Assembly: GCA_031271865.1 (NCBI GenBank)
Contig: JAISUW010000054.1
Span: 1-64,000, forward strand
From: Oscillospiraceae bacterium
GTDB lineage: Bacteria > Bacillota > Clostridia > Oscillospirales > Acutalibacteraceae
DNA length: 64,000 nucleotides
Direction of reading: 5' to 3'
A program made the position numbers and the translations under genes. Shown here in pieces: positions 32,352 through 40,781 of the stretch (position 1 is its first letter; each line of letters opens with the position of its first letter). Under the pieces are notes generated by a model, which did not search any database, had not been told where the DNA came from, and worked only from the letters and a program-made list of their open reading frames with translations.

Positions 32352-33713
32352 TTATTTCCAGGTCAGCCAGACCAGTACATAGCCGACCATGACGGCGGTC
32401 AGGGTATAAGGGACGCTGATTTTCATGAAGGTGCCGGCCTTGACTTCGTAGCCCTCTTTGCGGAGGATGCCAAGACCCGCCACGTTGGCGGAGGCGCCGA
32501 TGGGGGTCAGGTTGCCGCCGAGCGTCGCGCCGCAGAGCAGACCGAAGTAGAGGACATAGGGCGCTATGTTCAGCTGCGAGGAGATGACGGCGACGACCGG
32601 GAGCATGGTCGCGACATAGGGGATGTTATCCACGAAGGCCGAGATGAAGACGGAGAACCAGACGATGACGGTATAGATAACGAAGACATTCCCGCCGCCG
32701 AGTTTGGCGAAAGCGCCGCCGATGAGTTCCACGGCACCGGAGGCGACCAGACCGCTCACCACGCAGAACAGACCGATGAGGGTGAAGATGGTGAAGTAGT
32801 CCATCTCTTGGTGGCAGGTCTTGAGGATGGCCTTGTCCCGTTTGACGGCAAAGTAATACACCAGACCGATTAGGAAGTAACCCATGCAGATGATGCCGTT
32901 CATGTGCTCCGTTACGATTGCCGGGAAGACCTTCTCCGTCGGCAGCATGGACACGATGATAAGCGTCAGGATGGTCGCGCACAGCAGGAAAGAGGGAAAG
33001 TAATCCGTGACTTTGGTCTGCTCTTCCAAGTGGATCTCTTGCTTGGATTTGCGGAAGACGAGCACCAGCACGAGTGTTGCGGCAAAGAGGGCCAGCTGGT
33101 TGACCCAGAACAGCCCCAAACCCGCATGGGCGAAGCCCTCCGGCTTGAAGTAGAAGAAGTCGTTGAAGTTCATGCCGGCGGCACCGCCGAGGAGGATGGA
33201 GGTGGTATCGCCCACGAGGGTGGCCGCGCCCTCCAGGTTGGAGGTGATGGCGATGGAGATGACCATGGGGACGGGGCTGAGGTTCAGTTTTTTGGAGATG
33301 TCCACTGCGATGGGGGCGACCATGAGGGTGGTGGCGACGTTATCCACGAAAGCGGAGATGATTCCCGCAAATACGGAGAGGAGGATGACCGCCCACATGA
33401 CGTTGGGGCTTTTGTCGATGAGGAAGTCCGCCATGCGTGCCGGCATTTTGCTTTCAATAAAGAAGATGACCGTACCCATCGTGCCTGCGATGACCATGAT
33501 GACATTCCAGTCTATCGCTGTCCAGAGGGTGGGACCGCCGCCGCCGCCGGACACCGGCAGGATGCCGAGGAGGATGAACAGGACGGCGGAACCGCACGCG
33601 ATGTAGGGGCGGTACTTGCCGAAGGTGAGCATTCCGACATAGGTCAGGGCAAAAAGGGCGACTGCGGCCCAGAGAACTCCGGTTTCGCCTAAGGCATTTG
33701 CGATGAATTGCAT
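32352..33713 (-). CDS. ArsB/NhaD-type ion permease
   Basis: A 453-residue membrane protein of the ion transporter superfamily that includes ArsB, NhaD and CitM-type carriers. There are about 11 hydrophobic segments. The two inverted-repeat halves each carry an F-V-D-N motif (ISAFVDNVATTLMVAP and ISAFVDNIPYVATMLP), followed by TSNLEGAATLVGD and GATLGGNLTPIGASAN. Substrate could be Na+/H+, arsenite or an organic anion; NhaD-like Na+/H+ exchange is a reasonable guess only. It has its own promoter and precedes smc. Confidence 0.85.
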   Translation of the reverse strand: MQFIANALGETGVLWAAVALFALTYVGMLTFGKYRPYIACGSAVLFILLGILPVSGGGGGPTLWTAIDWNVIMVIAGTMGTVIFFIESKMPARMADFLIDKSPNVMWAVILLSVFAGIISAFVDNVATTLMVAPIAVDISKKLNLSPVPMVISIAITSNLEGAATLVGDTTSILLGGAAGMNFNDFFYFKPEGFAHAGLGLFWVNQLALFAATLVLVLVFRKSKQEIHLEEQTKVTDYFPSFLLCATILTLIIVSMLPTEKVFPAIVTEHMNGIICMGYFLIGLVYYFAVKRDKAILKTCHQEMDYFTIFTLIGLFCVVSGLVASGAVELIGGAFAKLGGGNVFVIYTVIVWFSVFISAFVDNIPYVATMLPVVAVISSQLNIAPYVLYFGLLCGATLGGNLTPIGASANVAGLGILRKEGYEVKAGTFMKISVPYTLTAVMVGYVLVWLTWK

Positions 33714-33821
33714 TTTTCACACAGCTCTTTCATTGTTTATTCTACGAGGTATTAAAGGCACACCCACACCCGCCGCTTTTTGCTTCTTTTGGCGCAAAAA
33801 CCGACTTTGGCATACTGCTTT

Positions 33822-33850
33822 ATTATAACATACTCCGAAGAAAAAGTCAA
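33822..33850 (-). promoter_or_regulatory. Promoter of the permease gene
   Basis: Minus-strand TTGACT and TATAAT with a 17-nt spacer, about 110 nt before the start codon. Confidence 0.7.
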
Positions 33851-33928
33851 AGTTTATTTCAAAGGAAGGACGCAGGGTCGAATCGTGCGGAATCAGACGA
33901 TTCCAATGAACAAAAGAGCAAAAAATCC

Positions 33929-33957
33929 TTGACAAATCCATCCATATCGACTATAAT
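33929..33957 (+). promoter_or_regulatory. Promoter of the comM-like gene
   Basis: TTGACA-17 nt-TATAAT, a consensus sigma-A promoter 47 nt before the GTG start. Confidence 0.85.
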
Positions 33958-34004
33958 AAGGAAGTTGCCGGGTGTTTTCGGATTGGTAAAGGAGGAGGCG
34001 CGCT

Positions 34005-35543
34005 GTGTTTGCTCGTGTGAATTCATTGGGCTGCTTTGGGATGGAAACCTTTGTCGTGGAGGTGGAGTGCGACCTCTCCAACGGCAGTCCGCGTTTTGAT
34101 TTGGTGGGACTCCCGGATGCTGCCGTCAAGGAGAGCCGCGACCGTGTGCGCGCCTCCGTCAAAAATGCCGGCTTCAAGTTTCCCGTTTCCCACCTGACGG
34201 CGAACCTCGCCCCGGCGGACAGACCTAAGGAAGGGCCGGTCTATGATTTGCCTTTATTCATCGCTGTCCTGATTGCCAGCGGGCAGCTCCGCGCCGACTT
34301 CTCGGGGTGCGCTTTCTTCGGGGAGTTGAGTTTGGACGGCAGTGTGCGGCGCGTGAATGCCGCGCTGCCTATGGTCATGCAGGCGCGGGACAGCGGTTGG
34401 AAAGAAGTCTTTGTCCCGGCGGACAATGCCGCGGAGAGTGCGGTTGTGGAGGGTATCAACGTCTACCCGGTGGAGCACGTTACGGATTTGATTGCACACA
34501 TACGCGGCCATGCGGCCTTACAGCCGGCCGTACCGATTACCGCAGAAGCGGCGCACCGCTTCCCTGTGCCGGACTTTGCGGATGTGAAAGGGCAGCATGA
34601 GGCGCGCCGCGCCCTGGAGATTGCTGCCGCGGGCAACCACAATGTGCTGATGATCGGTCCGCCCGGGAGCGGGAAGAGTATGCTCGCCAAGCGTTTGCCG
34701 TCCATTTTGCCGGAAATGGCCTATGGGGAGAGCCTGGAGACCACGAAAATCTATTCCGTCGCCGGGGAGCTGCGCGGCGATGTGTCTTTGATTCGGGAGC
34801 GGCCGTTCCGCTCGCCGCACCATACCATCTCTTCGGCAGGGCTTTCGGGCGGCGGCTCTGTACCGCGGCCGGGGGAGCTTTCCTTGGCGCATAACGGTGT
34901 TCTGTTCCTGGATGAGCTGCCGGAGTTTGACCGCCGCGTCACGGAGGTGCTGCGCCAGCCCTTGGAGGACGGGAAAGTGACCATCGCCCGCGCCGCTGCC
35001 ACCATCAGCTACCCCTGCGCCGTAATGCTTGTCTGCGCCATGAACCCCTGCCGCTGCGGCTTCTTTGGGCATCCCACGCGGCGCTGCACCTGCCCGCAGG
35101 GGGATCCGGCGAAGTACCTCTCGCGGGTATCCGGACCGCTTTTGGACCGACTGGACATTCACATTGAGGTGCCGCCTGTGGACTTTCAGCGGCTCTCCTC
35201 GGAGGAGAAAGGGGAGGCGTCGGAAGCCATCCGCGCCCGCGTGAATGCTGCCCGGCAAATCCAAGAAGCGCGTTTTAAGGGCAGCGGGATTTACTCCAAC
35301 TCCAAAATGACGGCGGCGCAGACCCGCGAATTCTGCAAACTCAATGCGCAATCCGCCGCGCTGTTGGAGAAAGCTTTCCTGACGCTGGGGCTTTCGGCGC
35401 GGGCGTATGACAAAATCCTGCGCGTGGCCCGCACCATCGCGGATTTGGACAACAGCGGGAACATTGAGATTCCGCACATCGCACAGGCGATACAGTTGCG
35501 TTCGCTGGACCGGAAATTCTGGTCGCCGGCGAGCGGTGCGTGA
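34005..35543 (+). CDS. comM: YifB/ComM family magnesium-chelatase-like AAA+ ATPase
   Basis: A 512-residue ATPase. Its N-terminal part is an S5/Lon-like domain (FVVEVECDLSNGSPRFDLVGLPDAAVKES split over two segments). Then comes an AAA+ core with Walker A GPPGSGKSMLAKRLP near residue 223 and FLDELPEF, and the Mg-chelatase C-terminal domain with CNPC-type zinc residues (CAMNPCRCGFFGHPTRRCTC). In Haemophilus and Vibrio ComM drives branch migration during natural transformation; in Firmicutes the role is less clear. The GTG start has AAAGGAGGAGG. Confidence 0.93.
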   Translation: MFARVNSLGCFGMETFVVEVECDLSNGSPRFDLVGLPDAAVKESRDRVRASVKNAGFKFPVSHLTANLAPADRPKEGPVYDLPLFIAVLIASGQLRADFSGCAFFGELSLDGSVRRVNAALPMVMQARDSGWKEVFVPADNAAESAVVEGINVYPVEHVTDLIAHIRGHAALQPAVPITAEAAHRFPVPDFADVKGQHEARRALEIAAAGNHNVLMIGPPGSGKSMLAKRLPSILPEMAYGESLETTKIYSVAGELRGDVSLIRERPFRSPHHTISSAGLSGGGSVPRPGELSLAHNGVLFLDELPEFDRRVTEVLRQPLEDGKVTIARAAATISYPCAVMLVCAMNPCRCGFFGHPTRRCTCPQGDPAKYLSRVSGPLLDRLDIHIEVPPVDFQRLSSEEKGEASEAIRARVNAARQIQEARFKGSGIYSNSKMTAAQTREFCKLNAQSAALLEKAFLTLGLSARAYDKILRVARTIADLDNSGNIEIPHIAQAIQLRSLDRKFWSPASGA

Positions 35544-35579
35544 CGGGGAACGCCCGGAAACGGTACTCTAAAAAAATAT

Positions 35580-35608
35580 TTGACAAATCCTCCCGCATAT
35601 GCTATAAT
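35580..35608 (+). promoter_or_regulatory. Promoter of purA
   Basis: TTGACA-17 nt-TATAAT. The short leader that follows has a direct repeat of CCTTAGG about 21 nt apart. Confidence 0.85.
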
Positions 35609-35666
35609 TAGACCTTAGGGTTCAAGCAACGAGCCTTAGGTACACCATCTAAACGAGGTGAAACCC

Positions 35667-36944
35667 ATGGTCAAAGCAATCGTCGGAGCCAACTGGGGCG
35701 ATGAAGGCAAAGGGAAAATCACGGATATGCTCGCGGAGAAAGCGGATATCGTTGTCCGGTTCCAGGGCGGTGCCAATGCGGGGCATACTATCATCAATCA
35801 TTATGGGAAGTTTGCGCTGCACCTGCTGCCCAGCGGGGTGTTCCATCAGAATATAACCAATATCATAGGCAATGGGGTTGCCCTTGACCTCGGCAAACTG
35901 AAGAAAGAGCTGGACGATGTTACCGGAGCCGGTGTGCCCGCCCCGCGCATTTGCATTAGTGACCGGGCGCAGTTGCTCATGCCCTACCATATCCTGCTGG
36001 ATAGCTATGAGGAGGCGCGCTTGGCAGAGAAGGCCTACGGGTCTACGAAGTCGGGGATTGCGCCGTTTTACAGCGACAAGTTCGCCAAGACGGGGATTCA
36101 GCTCTGTGAGCTGTTTGATGCACAAGCCCTGCGGGAGCATCTGCGGGAAGTTTGCGCCTACAAGAACATCTTGTTGGAACACGTATATAAGAAGCCTTTA
36201 TTGGATGCGGATGCCCTGGCGGGGGAACTGCTCTCCCATTTGGATTGGGTGCGTCCGCTTATTGCCGATGCGGCGAAACTCCTGCGCGAGGCGGAGAAAG
36301 CCGGCAAGAGTATTCTCTTGGAAGGGCAGTTGGGTTCCCTCAAAGACCCGGATTTCGGCATCTATCCTATGGTGACCAGCTCCAATACTCTTGCGGGATA
36401 CGGCGCCGTGGGCGCCGGTGTGCCTCCCTATGCGATCAAGGAAGTCATTGCCGTCACAAAGGCATACTCCTCTGCCGTAGGCGCCGGCGAGTTCGTGAGC
36501 GAACTCTTCGGGGAAGAGGCCTCCCAATTGCGCGAACACGGCGGGGACGCCGGGGAGTACGGTGCCACAACACACCGCCCGCGCCGCGTCGGCTGGTTTG
36601 ACTGCGTAGCAACGCGCTACGGCTGCGCTGTGCAGGGGGCTACGCAAGCGGTTCTTACCGCCGTGGACTGCCTTTGTTACTTAGACGAAATCAAGGTCTG
36701 TACGGCCTACGAGATTGACGGGAAAGAAACCCGGGACTTCCCGGCGACCGCTCTGCTGAAGCACGCAAAGCCTATCCTCAAGACTTTCCCGGGCTTCGGC
36801 AGGGATTTGCGCGGTATCCAAAGCTACGATGAATTGCCGCAGGCGGCGAAAGACTATATTGACTTTATCGAACAAGAGATTGAATGCCCCATCCGCATGG
36901 TATCCAACGGTCCCAAGCGGGAAGAGATTCTCTATAGAGCTTAG
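35667..36944 (+). CDS. purA: Adenylosuccinate synthase
   Basis: Joins IMP and aspartate with GTP in the first committed step to AMP. The 425-residue protein has the GTP-binding GANWGDEGKGKI at the N terminus, NAGHTI, TKSGIAPFYSDK and THRPRRVGWFD. The ORF track begins at 35658; ATG 35667 has GAGGTGA upstream and gives the family start MVKAIVGANWGDEG. It is a single gene with its own consensus promoter. Confidence 0.96.
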   Translation: MVKAIVGANWGDEGKGKITDMLAEKADIVVRFQGGANAGHTIINHYGKFALHLLPSGVFHQNITNIIGNGVALDLGKLKKELDDVTGAGVPAPRICISDRAQLLMPYHILLDSYEEARLAEKAYGSTKSGIAPFYSDKFAKTGIQLCELFDAQALREHLREVCAYKNILLEHVYKKPLLDADALAGELLSHLDWVRPLIADAAKLLREAEKAGKSILLEGQLGSLKDPDFGIYPMVTSSNTLAGYGAVGAGVPPYAIKEVIAVTKAYSSAVGAGEFVSELFGEEASQLREHGGDAGEYGATTHRPRRVGWFDCVATRYGCAVQGATQAVLTAVDCLCYLDEIKVCTAYEIDGKETRDFPATALLKHAKPILKTFPGFGRDLRGIQSYDELPQAAKDYIDFIEQEIECPIRMVSNGPKREEILYRA

Positions 36945-36991
36945 ATGCGCCCCCGATGCATAAGCAGGAAATGAGAACGCGGCGTATATTC

Positions 36992-37057
36992 TTGGCTTAT
37001 GAGTCTGTATATGCCATAAAAGAATTATAGGTACGGACGTGACAATTGTTCACCTAT
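36992..37057 (+). promoter_or_regulatory. Possible promoter and operator before the rRNA methyltransferase gene
   Basis: TTGGCT-17 nt-CATAAA (36992-37020) is a weak sigma-A match. Just downstream, ATAGGT/ACCTAT (37027-37057) brackets an ACAATTGT palindrome flanked by GTG and CAC. It could be an operator. Confidence 0.35.
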
Positions 37058-37087
37058 TGAAATCACACGGAGAGTAGGAACCCCTCC

Positions 37088-38512
37088 ATGCGAAAAAACG
37101 AAATCCTTACCCTTACCATTACAGACATTACACTCCAAGGTGCCGGAATCGCCCGCCACGAAGGGCAGGTGGTATTCATTCCGGGAACTGCCGTCGGCGA
37201 TACCGTCAAAGCGGTCATTATCAAGCCCAAAGAGAACTATGCCATTGGGAAATTGCTCCAGGTGCTGGAGCCTTCCCCTGACCGTGCCGAGGTCGACTGC
37301 CCTTGCTTCCCGGCCTGCGGCGGGTGCGACTTCCGGCATCTGAAATACGAAGCGGAGCTACGCCTGAAAGAGGACAACCTCCGCGAGACACTCCGGCGCA
37401 TCGGCGGAATAGAGGTGCCTGTCCGGCCTATCCGTCCTTCCGCTGAAATCTGCCGCTACCGGAATAAGACTTTCGTACCCGTCGGCTTGGATAAAGATGG
37501 GAAGCTCATCGGCGGGTTCTATGCCCGCGGTACCCACCGCATCGTGCCTTGCGCCTCTTGCTTACTCGAGAAGCCAAGCACCGAACATATCCTCCGCACC
37601 GTGATGGATTGGGCGGTGGATTGCGGCGTCTCCATCTACGATGAGCAGTCCCACACCGGTCTGCTGCGCCATATCATGGTGCGCTATACGCAGGACGAAA
37701 CGGATGTCGGTATCGGTCTGGTCATCAACGGGAACTCTATCCCGCGCGCCGATTTGCTGATTCGGAACATCCGTGCGAAATTTAAGAACATCCGTTGCTT
37801 CCTCTTGGTGCATAATACCGAACGCACCAATGTCGTCAACGCCGGCCCCGTCACGATCCTTTGGGGGAATCCTATACTCACAGAGAAAGTCTGCGGGCTG
37901 ACTTTCGAGGTCTCCCCGAAGGTCTTTATGCAGATTAACCATGCGCAGATGGAAGTGCTGTATGCCGTGGCGCGGGGGTATGCGCTTGCGGGGGGGGGTG
38001 CCCCTACGGGGCATGAGCGCCCCGTAGGGGCGGTTCTCTCCGACAAACCCATCCTTCTCGATCTATACTGCGGCGCAGGAACCATAGGACTGACCATGGC
38101 GGATGCCTGCAAGGAGGTCATCGGCGTAGAGCTTGTAGAGCCGTCAGTGAAAGATGCGATCCGCAACGCGAAGAAGAACGGCATACAAAATGCCCGCTTT
38201 TTGCAACTGGATGCGTCTATGGCGGCGGCGAAATTAGCGCGGGAGGGCGTAGAGCCGGACATCGTAATTGTGGACCCGCCGCGCAAGGGTTGCGAGGAGT
38301 CACTGCTTCGTATCATCACGCACAGTTTCCGGCCGGCGCGGTTGGTGTATATTTCCTGCGACCCCGCGACACTTGCACGGGATTTGCGGTACATAGCCGC
38401 CAACGGCTATACTGTCCGCGAGGTCACACCGGTGGATATGTTCCCGCGCACGGGGCATGTAGAGTCTTGCTGCCTGTGCGTTCGGGACGAAACGGCTGCA
38501 GAAAGCGTTTAG
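37088..38512 (+). CDS. rlmD: 23S rRNA (uracil-5-)-methyltransferase, RumA/RlmCD type
   Basis: A 474-residue SAM-dependent methyltransferase. It has an N-terminal TRAM RNA-binding domain (LTLTITDITLQGAGIARHEG), a 4Fe-4S cluster site (CPCFPACGGCDFRH), the SAM motif LLDLYCGAGTIGL, the catalytic region VDPPRKGCEESLL and YISCDPATLARDL. An unusual insert, GGGAPTGHERPVGAV, lies just before the SAM motif; it is encoded by a G9 run plus a double palindrome. ATG 37088 is preceded by a weak GGAGAG site. Which uracil it modifies (747 or 1939) cannot be told. Confidence 0.92.
   Translation: MRKNEILTLTITDITLQGAGIARHEGQVVFIPGTAVGDTVKAVIIKPKENYAIGKLLQVLEPSPDRAEVDCPCFPACGGCDFRHLKYEAELRLKEDNLRETLRRIGGIEVPVRPIRPSAEICRYRNKTFVPVGLDKDGKLIGGFYARGTHRIVPCASCLLEKPSTEHILRTVMDWAVDCGVSIYDEQSHTGLLRHIMVRYTQDETDVGIGLVINGNSIPRADLLIRNIRAKFKNIRCFLLVHNTERTNVVNAGPVTILWGNPILTEKVCGLTFEVSPKVFMQINHAQMEVLYAVARGYALAGGGAPTGHERPVGAVLSDKPILLDLYCGAGTIGLTMADACKEVIGVELVEPSVKDAIRNAKKNGIQNARFLQLDASMAAAKLAREGVEPDIVIVDPPRKGCEESLLRIITHSFRPARLVYISCDPATLARDLRYIAANGYTVREVTPVDMFPRTGHVESCCLCVRDETAAESV
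37999..38032. repeat. Double palindromic element inserted in the methyltransferase gene
   Basis: TGCCCCTACGGGGCA (37999-38013) and CGCCCCGTAGGGGCG (38018-38032) are each palindromic, and their 13-bp cores are perfect reverse complements of each other. They are preceded by nine consecutive G residues (37990-37998). The reading frame stays open through the element. Confidence 0.9.
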
Positions 38513-38532
38513 TATCGTATCGCGTTCGCTGC

Positions 38533-38574
38533 AATAAAAAAGCAGCAGGAAGCCGTTCCCTGCGGCATCCTGCT
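38533..38574 (-). terminator. Terminator of the HPr gene
   Basis: A minus-strand stem GCAGGA-T-GCC / GGC-T-TCCTGC (one internal mismatch, about 9-nt loop) is followed by TTTTTTATTG. It also lies just after the convergent methyltransferase gene. Confidence 0.75.
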
Positions 38575-38603
38575 ATCCCTTATTGTGCTGTGCGCAACCC
38601 GCC

Positions 38604-38870
38604 TTATTGTTCGGCGAAGCCGGTATTTACGAGGCGCGTGAGTTCTTCGACTGCGGTTTCCTCATCGGGACCGCCGGCGAGGATGCGGATGTCGTTGCCG
38701 CCGACGATGCCCAGAGACAGGATTCCCAACAGGCTCTTGGCGTTGACGCGGCGGTCTTCGCGTTCCACCCAAATGGAGGAACGGAACTGGTTGGCCTTCT
38801 GGATAAAGAAGGTCGCGGGGCGGGCGTGCAGCCCGACATGGTTGCGGACGGTAACATCTTTAGAATACAT
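38604..38870 (-). CDS. ptsH: HPr-family phosphocarrier protein
   Basis: An 88-residue HPr. The phosphoryl-carrier histidine is in NHVGLHARPATFF (about residue 15) and the regulatory serine is in NAKSLLGILSLG (about residue 46), so it can serve both PTS transport and HPrK-dependent catabolite control. The presence of the histidine argues against Crh. The ORF track starts at 38957; ATG 38870, after GGGAGAG, gives the family N terminus. No enzyme I gene is nearby. It has a long leader of about 200 nt. Confidence 0.92.
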   Translation of the reverse strand: MYSKDVTVRNHVGLHARPATFFIQKANQFRSSIWVEREDRRVNAKSLLGILSLGIVGGNDIRILAGGPDEETAVEELTRLVNTGFAEQ

Positions 38871-39363
38871 AGCTTTCTCTCCCACTAAACATTTGACTCG
38901 AAGTCTTGGTTTCGGTTGGTTGTCGGGGTGTGTTTCGCGCCTACACTCCTTAGACAATTGAGAACGGTGTCGGGTTCGCCATGACTAACTATTTTTTATT
39001 GTTCCTTTTGAGAAACAAAAATGGACGTTCCCTTTTATATACTCCAATAGCATCATACATTACCATCAACACTATAATACCAACATTCTATTTTTTTGTC
39101 AACCGGTTTATGCACGATTTATAGGATTTCACAAAAGAACGGCTGTTTTACCGCATGACTTTGGGTATCTTGACAACAAAATTGACCTTTCGTTTTGTGT
39201 ATTTCCTTTTTTCGGAAAACTAACATAAGTTTACAATATATTACCATTCTGCAAGCCGTGTTTTTTTCGGTGAGGCGCAAAGAAGCATAATATTCCATTA
39301 TTTGGAAATCCGTTATTCATGGTATCACCGGGAATCCGGTTTCAATTAGTAACAGATGTTACT
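38871..39363. other. AT-rich intergenic region: HPr leader and promoter
   Basis: This 493-nt stretch lies between HPr and the chromate-transporter-like gene, both leftward. The left part is the HPr leader; it contains a 10-codon ORF on the minus strand (MANPTPFSIV, about 38950-38982) with no clear ribosome binding site. The HPr promoter is at 39074-39102. The right part (39103-39363) is AT-rich with T-runs; I see no gene or convincing RNA there. Confidence 0.6.
39074..39102 (-). promoter_or_regulatory. Promoter of the HPr gene
   Basis: Minus-strand TTGACA and TATTAT with a 17-nt spacer, about 200 nt upstream of the HPr start. Confidence 0.75.
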
Positions 39364-39939
39364 TTATAGTTTAAAGATAATTCCGCACCCGGCACCTGCT
39401 GCGAGCAGGAGCAAGGGGTGTATATTTTTTGTATATTTCCACAACAGACTGCATAAAAGCACGGCGAAAACGGGTACTTTTCGAAAATCAATCCGGGCGA
39501 ACAGGCTTACCGTACTGTCTACTGTACCTTGCGTGAAAGCAATGGCAAAAAGCGAGGCAACCCCTGCCAGTATCAAGCCGGTGCTGACGGGGCGTAAGAT
39601 GCGCATGAAAGCTTCCAGCCACTTGGCATCTTTGTAGCGGCGCAGGAAAAAGCCCACGAGTACATCAACCAGAATCGTGGGTGTCATGAGTGCGGCGGTG
39701 CCGACTGCCGCTCCGGCAGGACCGCCGGCAAAGCTGCCCAAATAGGCTGCCATATTGGTGCCGTTTGCGCCGGGGGCGGATTGGGCGACGGCTACGGCAT
39801 CACCGACCTGGGTCTGCGTGAACCAATAGGGACGGCGTCCGGCTATATCTTGCCAGAAAGGGATGGTGGCAATCCCGCCGCCGACGGCGCAGAGACCTGT
39901 CAGGAAGAATTCACCCAGAATCAGGAAGATGGTCGGCAA
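39364..39939 (-). CDS. Chromate transporter (ChrA) family, single half-size domain
   Basis: A 191-residue membrane protein matching one half of ChrA. It has the family opening FLTGLCAVGGGIATIPFWQD, then AVAQSAPGANGTNMAAYLG, and about six hydrophobic segments. Half-size ChrA proteins normally occur as two adjacent genes; only one is present here. The start is TTG after AAAGGAGG. It lies 86 nt downstream of a secreted-protein gene in the same direction. The true substrate may be chromate, sulfate or another anion. Confidence 0.85.
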   Translation of the reverse strand: MPTIFLILGEFFLTGLCAVGGGIATIPFWQDIAGRRPYWFTQTQVGDAVAVAQSAPGANGTNMAAYLGSFAGGPAGAAVGTAALMTPTILVDVLVGFFLRRYKDAKWLEAFMRILRPVSTGLILAGVASLFAIAFTQGTVDSTVSLFARIDFRKVPVFAVLLCSLLWKYTKNIHPLLLLAAGAGCGIIFKL

Positions 39940-40025
39940 TAGCAGCAGCCTCCTTTATCGGCCGATACACCGACAGTTTGTGTTCCTATTATCGCAAGCG
40001 GGAATCGCTTGCTGATATTTGCTCC

Positions 40026-40781
40026 CTAAAAGCCAAGGGCGCTTTTTACGGCTTCGGCGAGGATTTCGCCGACGGCTCCTGCTTTTTGTTTGGCCCAGCG
40101 CAGGGGGGCGGCTAAAGTGTCTATTACATTCCAGATGCCGTCCATGTACGGCAATAGGAAGCGGTCTATGAAAGCAATACCTGTGCCGGCGAAAGTGCGG
40201 CGGCCTAAGGCTTTGTTCAGTGCCGCAGTCGCGTTGTCTATCGCTTCGGCAGAAGGGGCGGGGGTGTTATAAAGCGCTTCGGCGGCGGACAGTGCGGTGC
40301 GTATATCTTTAATATAGGAATCGGTGTAACGCGTGTTGGGATTGTTTGCGATGGAACGGGCACGGTCTATGGACGCTTTGAGCTTTGTGCCGTCCAAAAG
40401 ACGGAATTGTGCTTTCTCTGTCAGCGCAGAACCGAATTGCAGCATTGCTGTATATTCATCGGCCTTTCCGGTCTCTACCGTGAGCAGAAGCATCTGCCTG
40501 CCGGGGATGTCATAGGCTGTGATGCCGTCGCCGGTAAATTTTCCTAAGTCGGAATGCGGGATGGCATAGAGATTGTTCAGGGAATCCATAAGAAGCCAAG
40601 CGTAGCTTTTCGCTTCGCCTGTATATGTAAAGCATAGTTCTACCCGGCCCCAATTGCCGCGGTTCACAGTAGGGGCGGGGAGTGTGGGATTGACAGATTC
40701 AGCCATTGCCGACGGTAAGAGAGCCATTGACCCGCACCAAATGGCGAGTACGAGAGCAATAGCTCTGACCCATTTCTTCAT
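40026..40781 (-). CDS. Secreted protein of unknown function
   Basis: A 251-residue protein with a clear signal peptide (MKKWVRAIALVLAIWCGSMA, cleavage probably after AMA near residue 27). A beta-rich middle follows, then a helical stretch near residue 160 with a FIVAR-like pattern (ALSAAEALYN... AIDNATAALNKALG). The C-terminal end is amphipathic (RWAKQKAGAVGEILAEAV). Its ATG overlaps the stop of the PlsC-like gene by 4 nt, so they are coupled. No enzyme motif is visible. Confidence 0.65.
   Translation of the reverse strand: MKKWVRAIALVLAIWCGSMALLPSAMAESVNPTLPAPTVNRGNWGRVELCFTYTGEAKSYAWLLMDSLNNLYAIPHSDLGKFTGDGITAYDIPGRQMLLLTVETGKADEYTAMLQFGSALTEKAQFRLLDGTKLKASIDRARSIANNPNTRYTDSYIKDIRTALSAAEALYNTPAPSAEAIDNATAALNKALGRRTFAGTGIAFIDRFLLPYMDGIWNVIDTLAAPLRWAKQKAGAVGEILAEAVKSALGF

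Noticed and set aside
37990-37998. G9 run as a frameshift that breaks the methyltransferase
   Set aside because: The frame is open through the run and the downstream SAM and catalytic motifs are in the same frame, so the gene is intact as sequenced.
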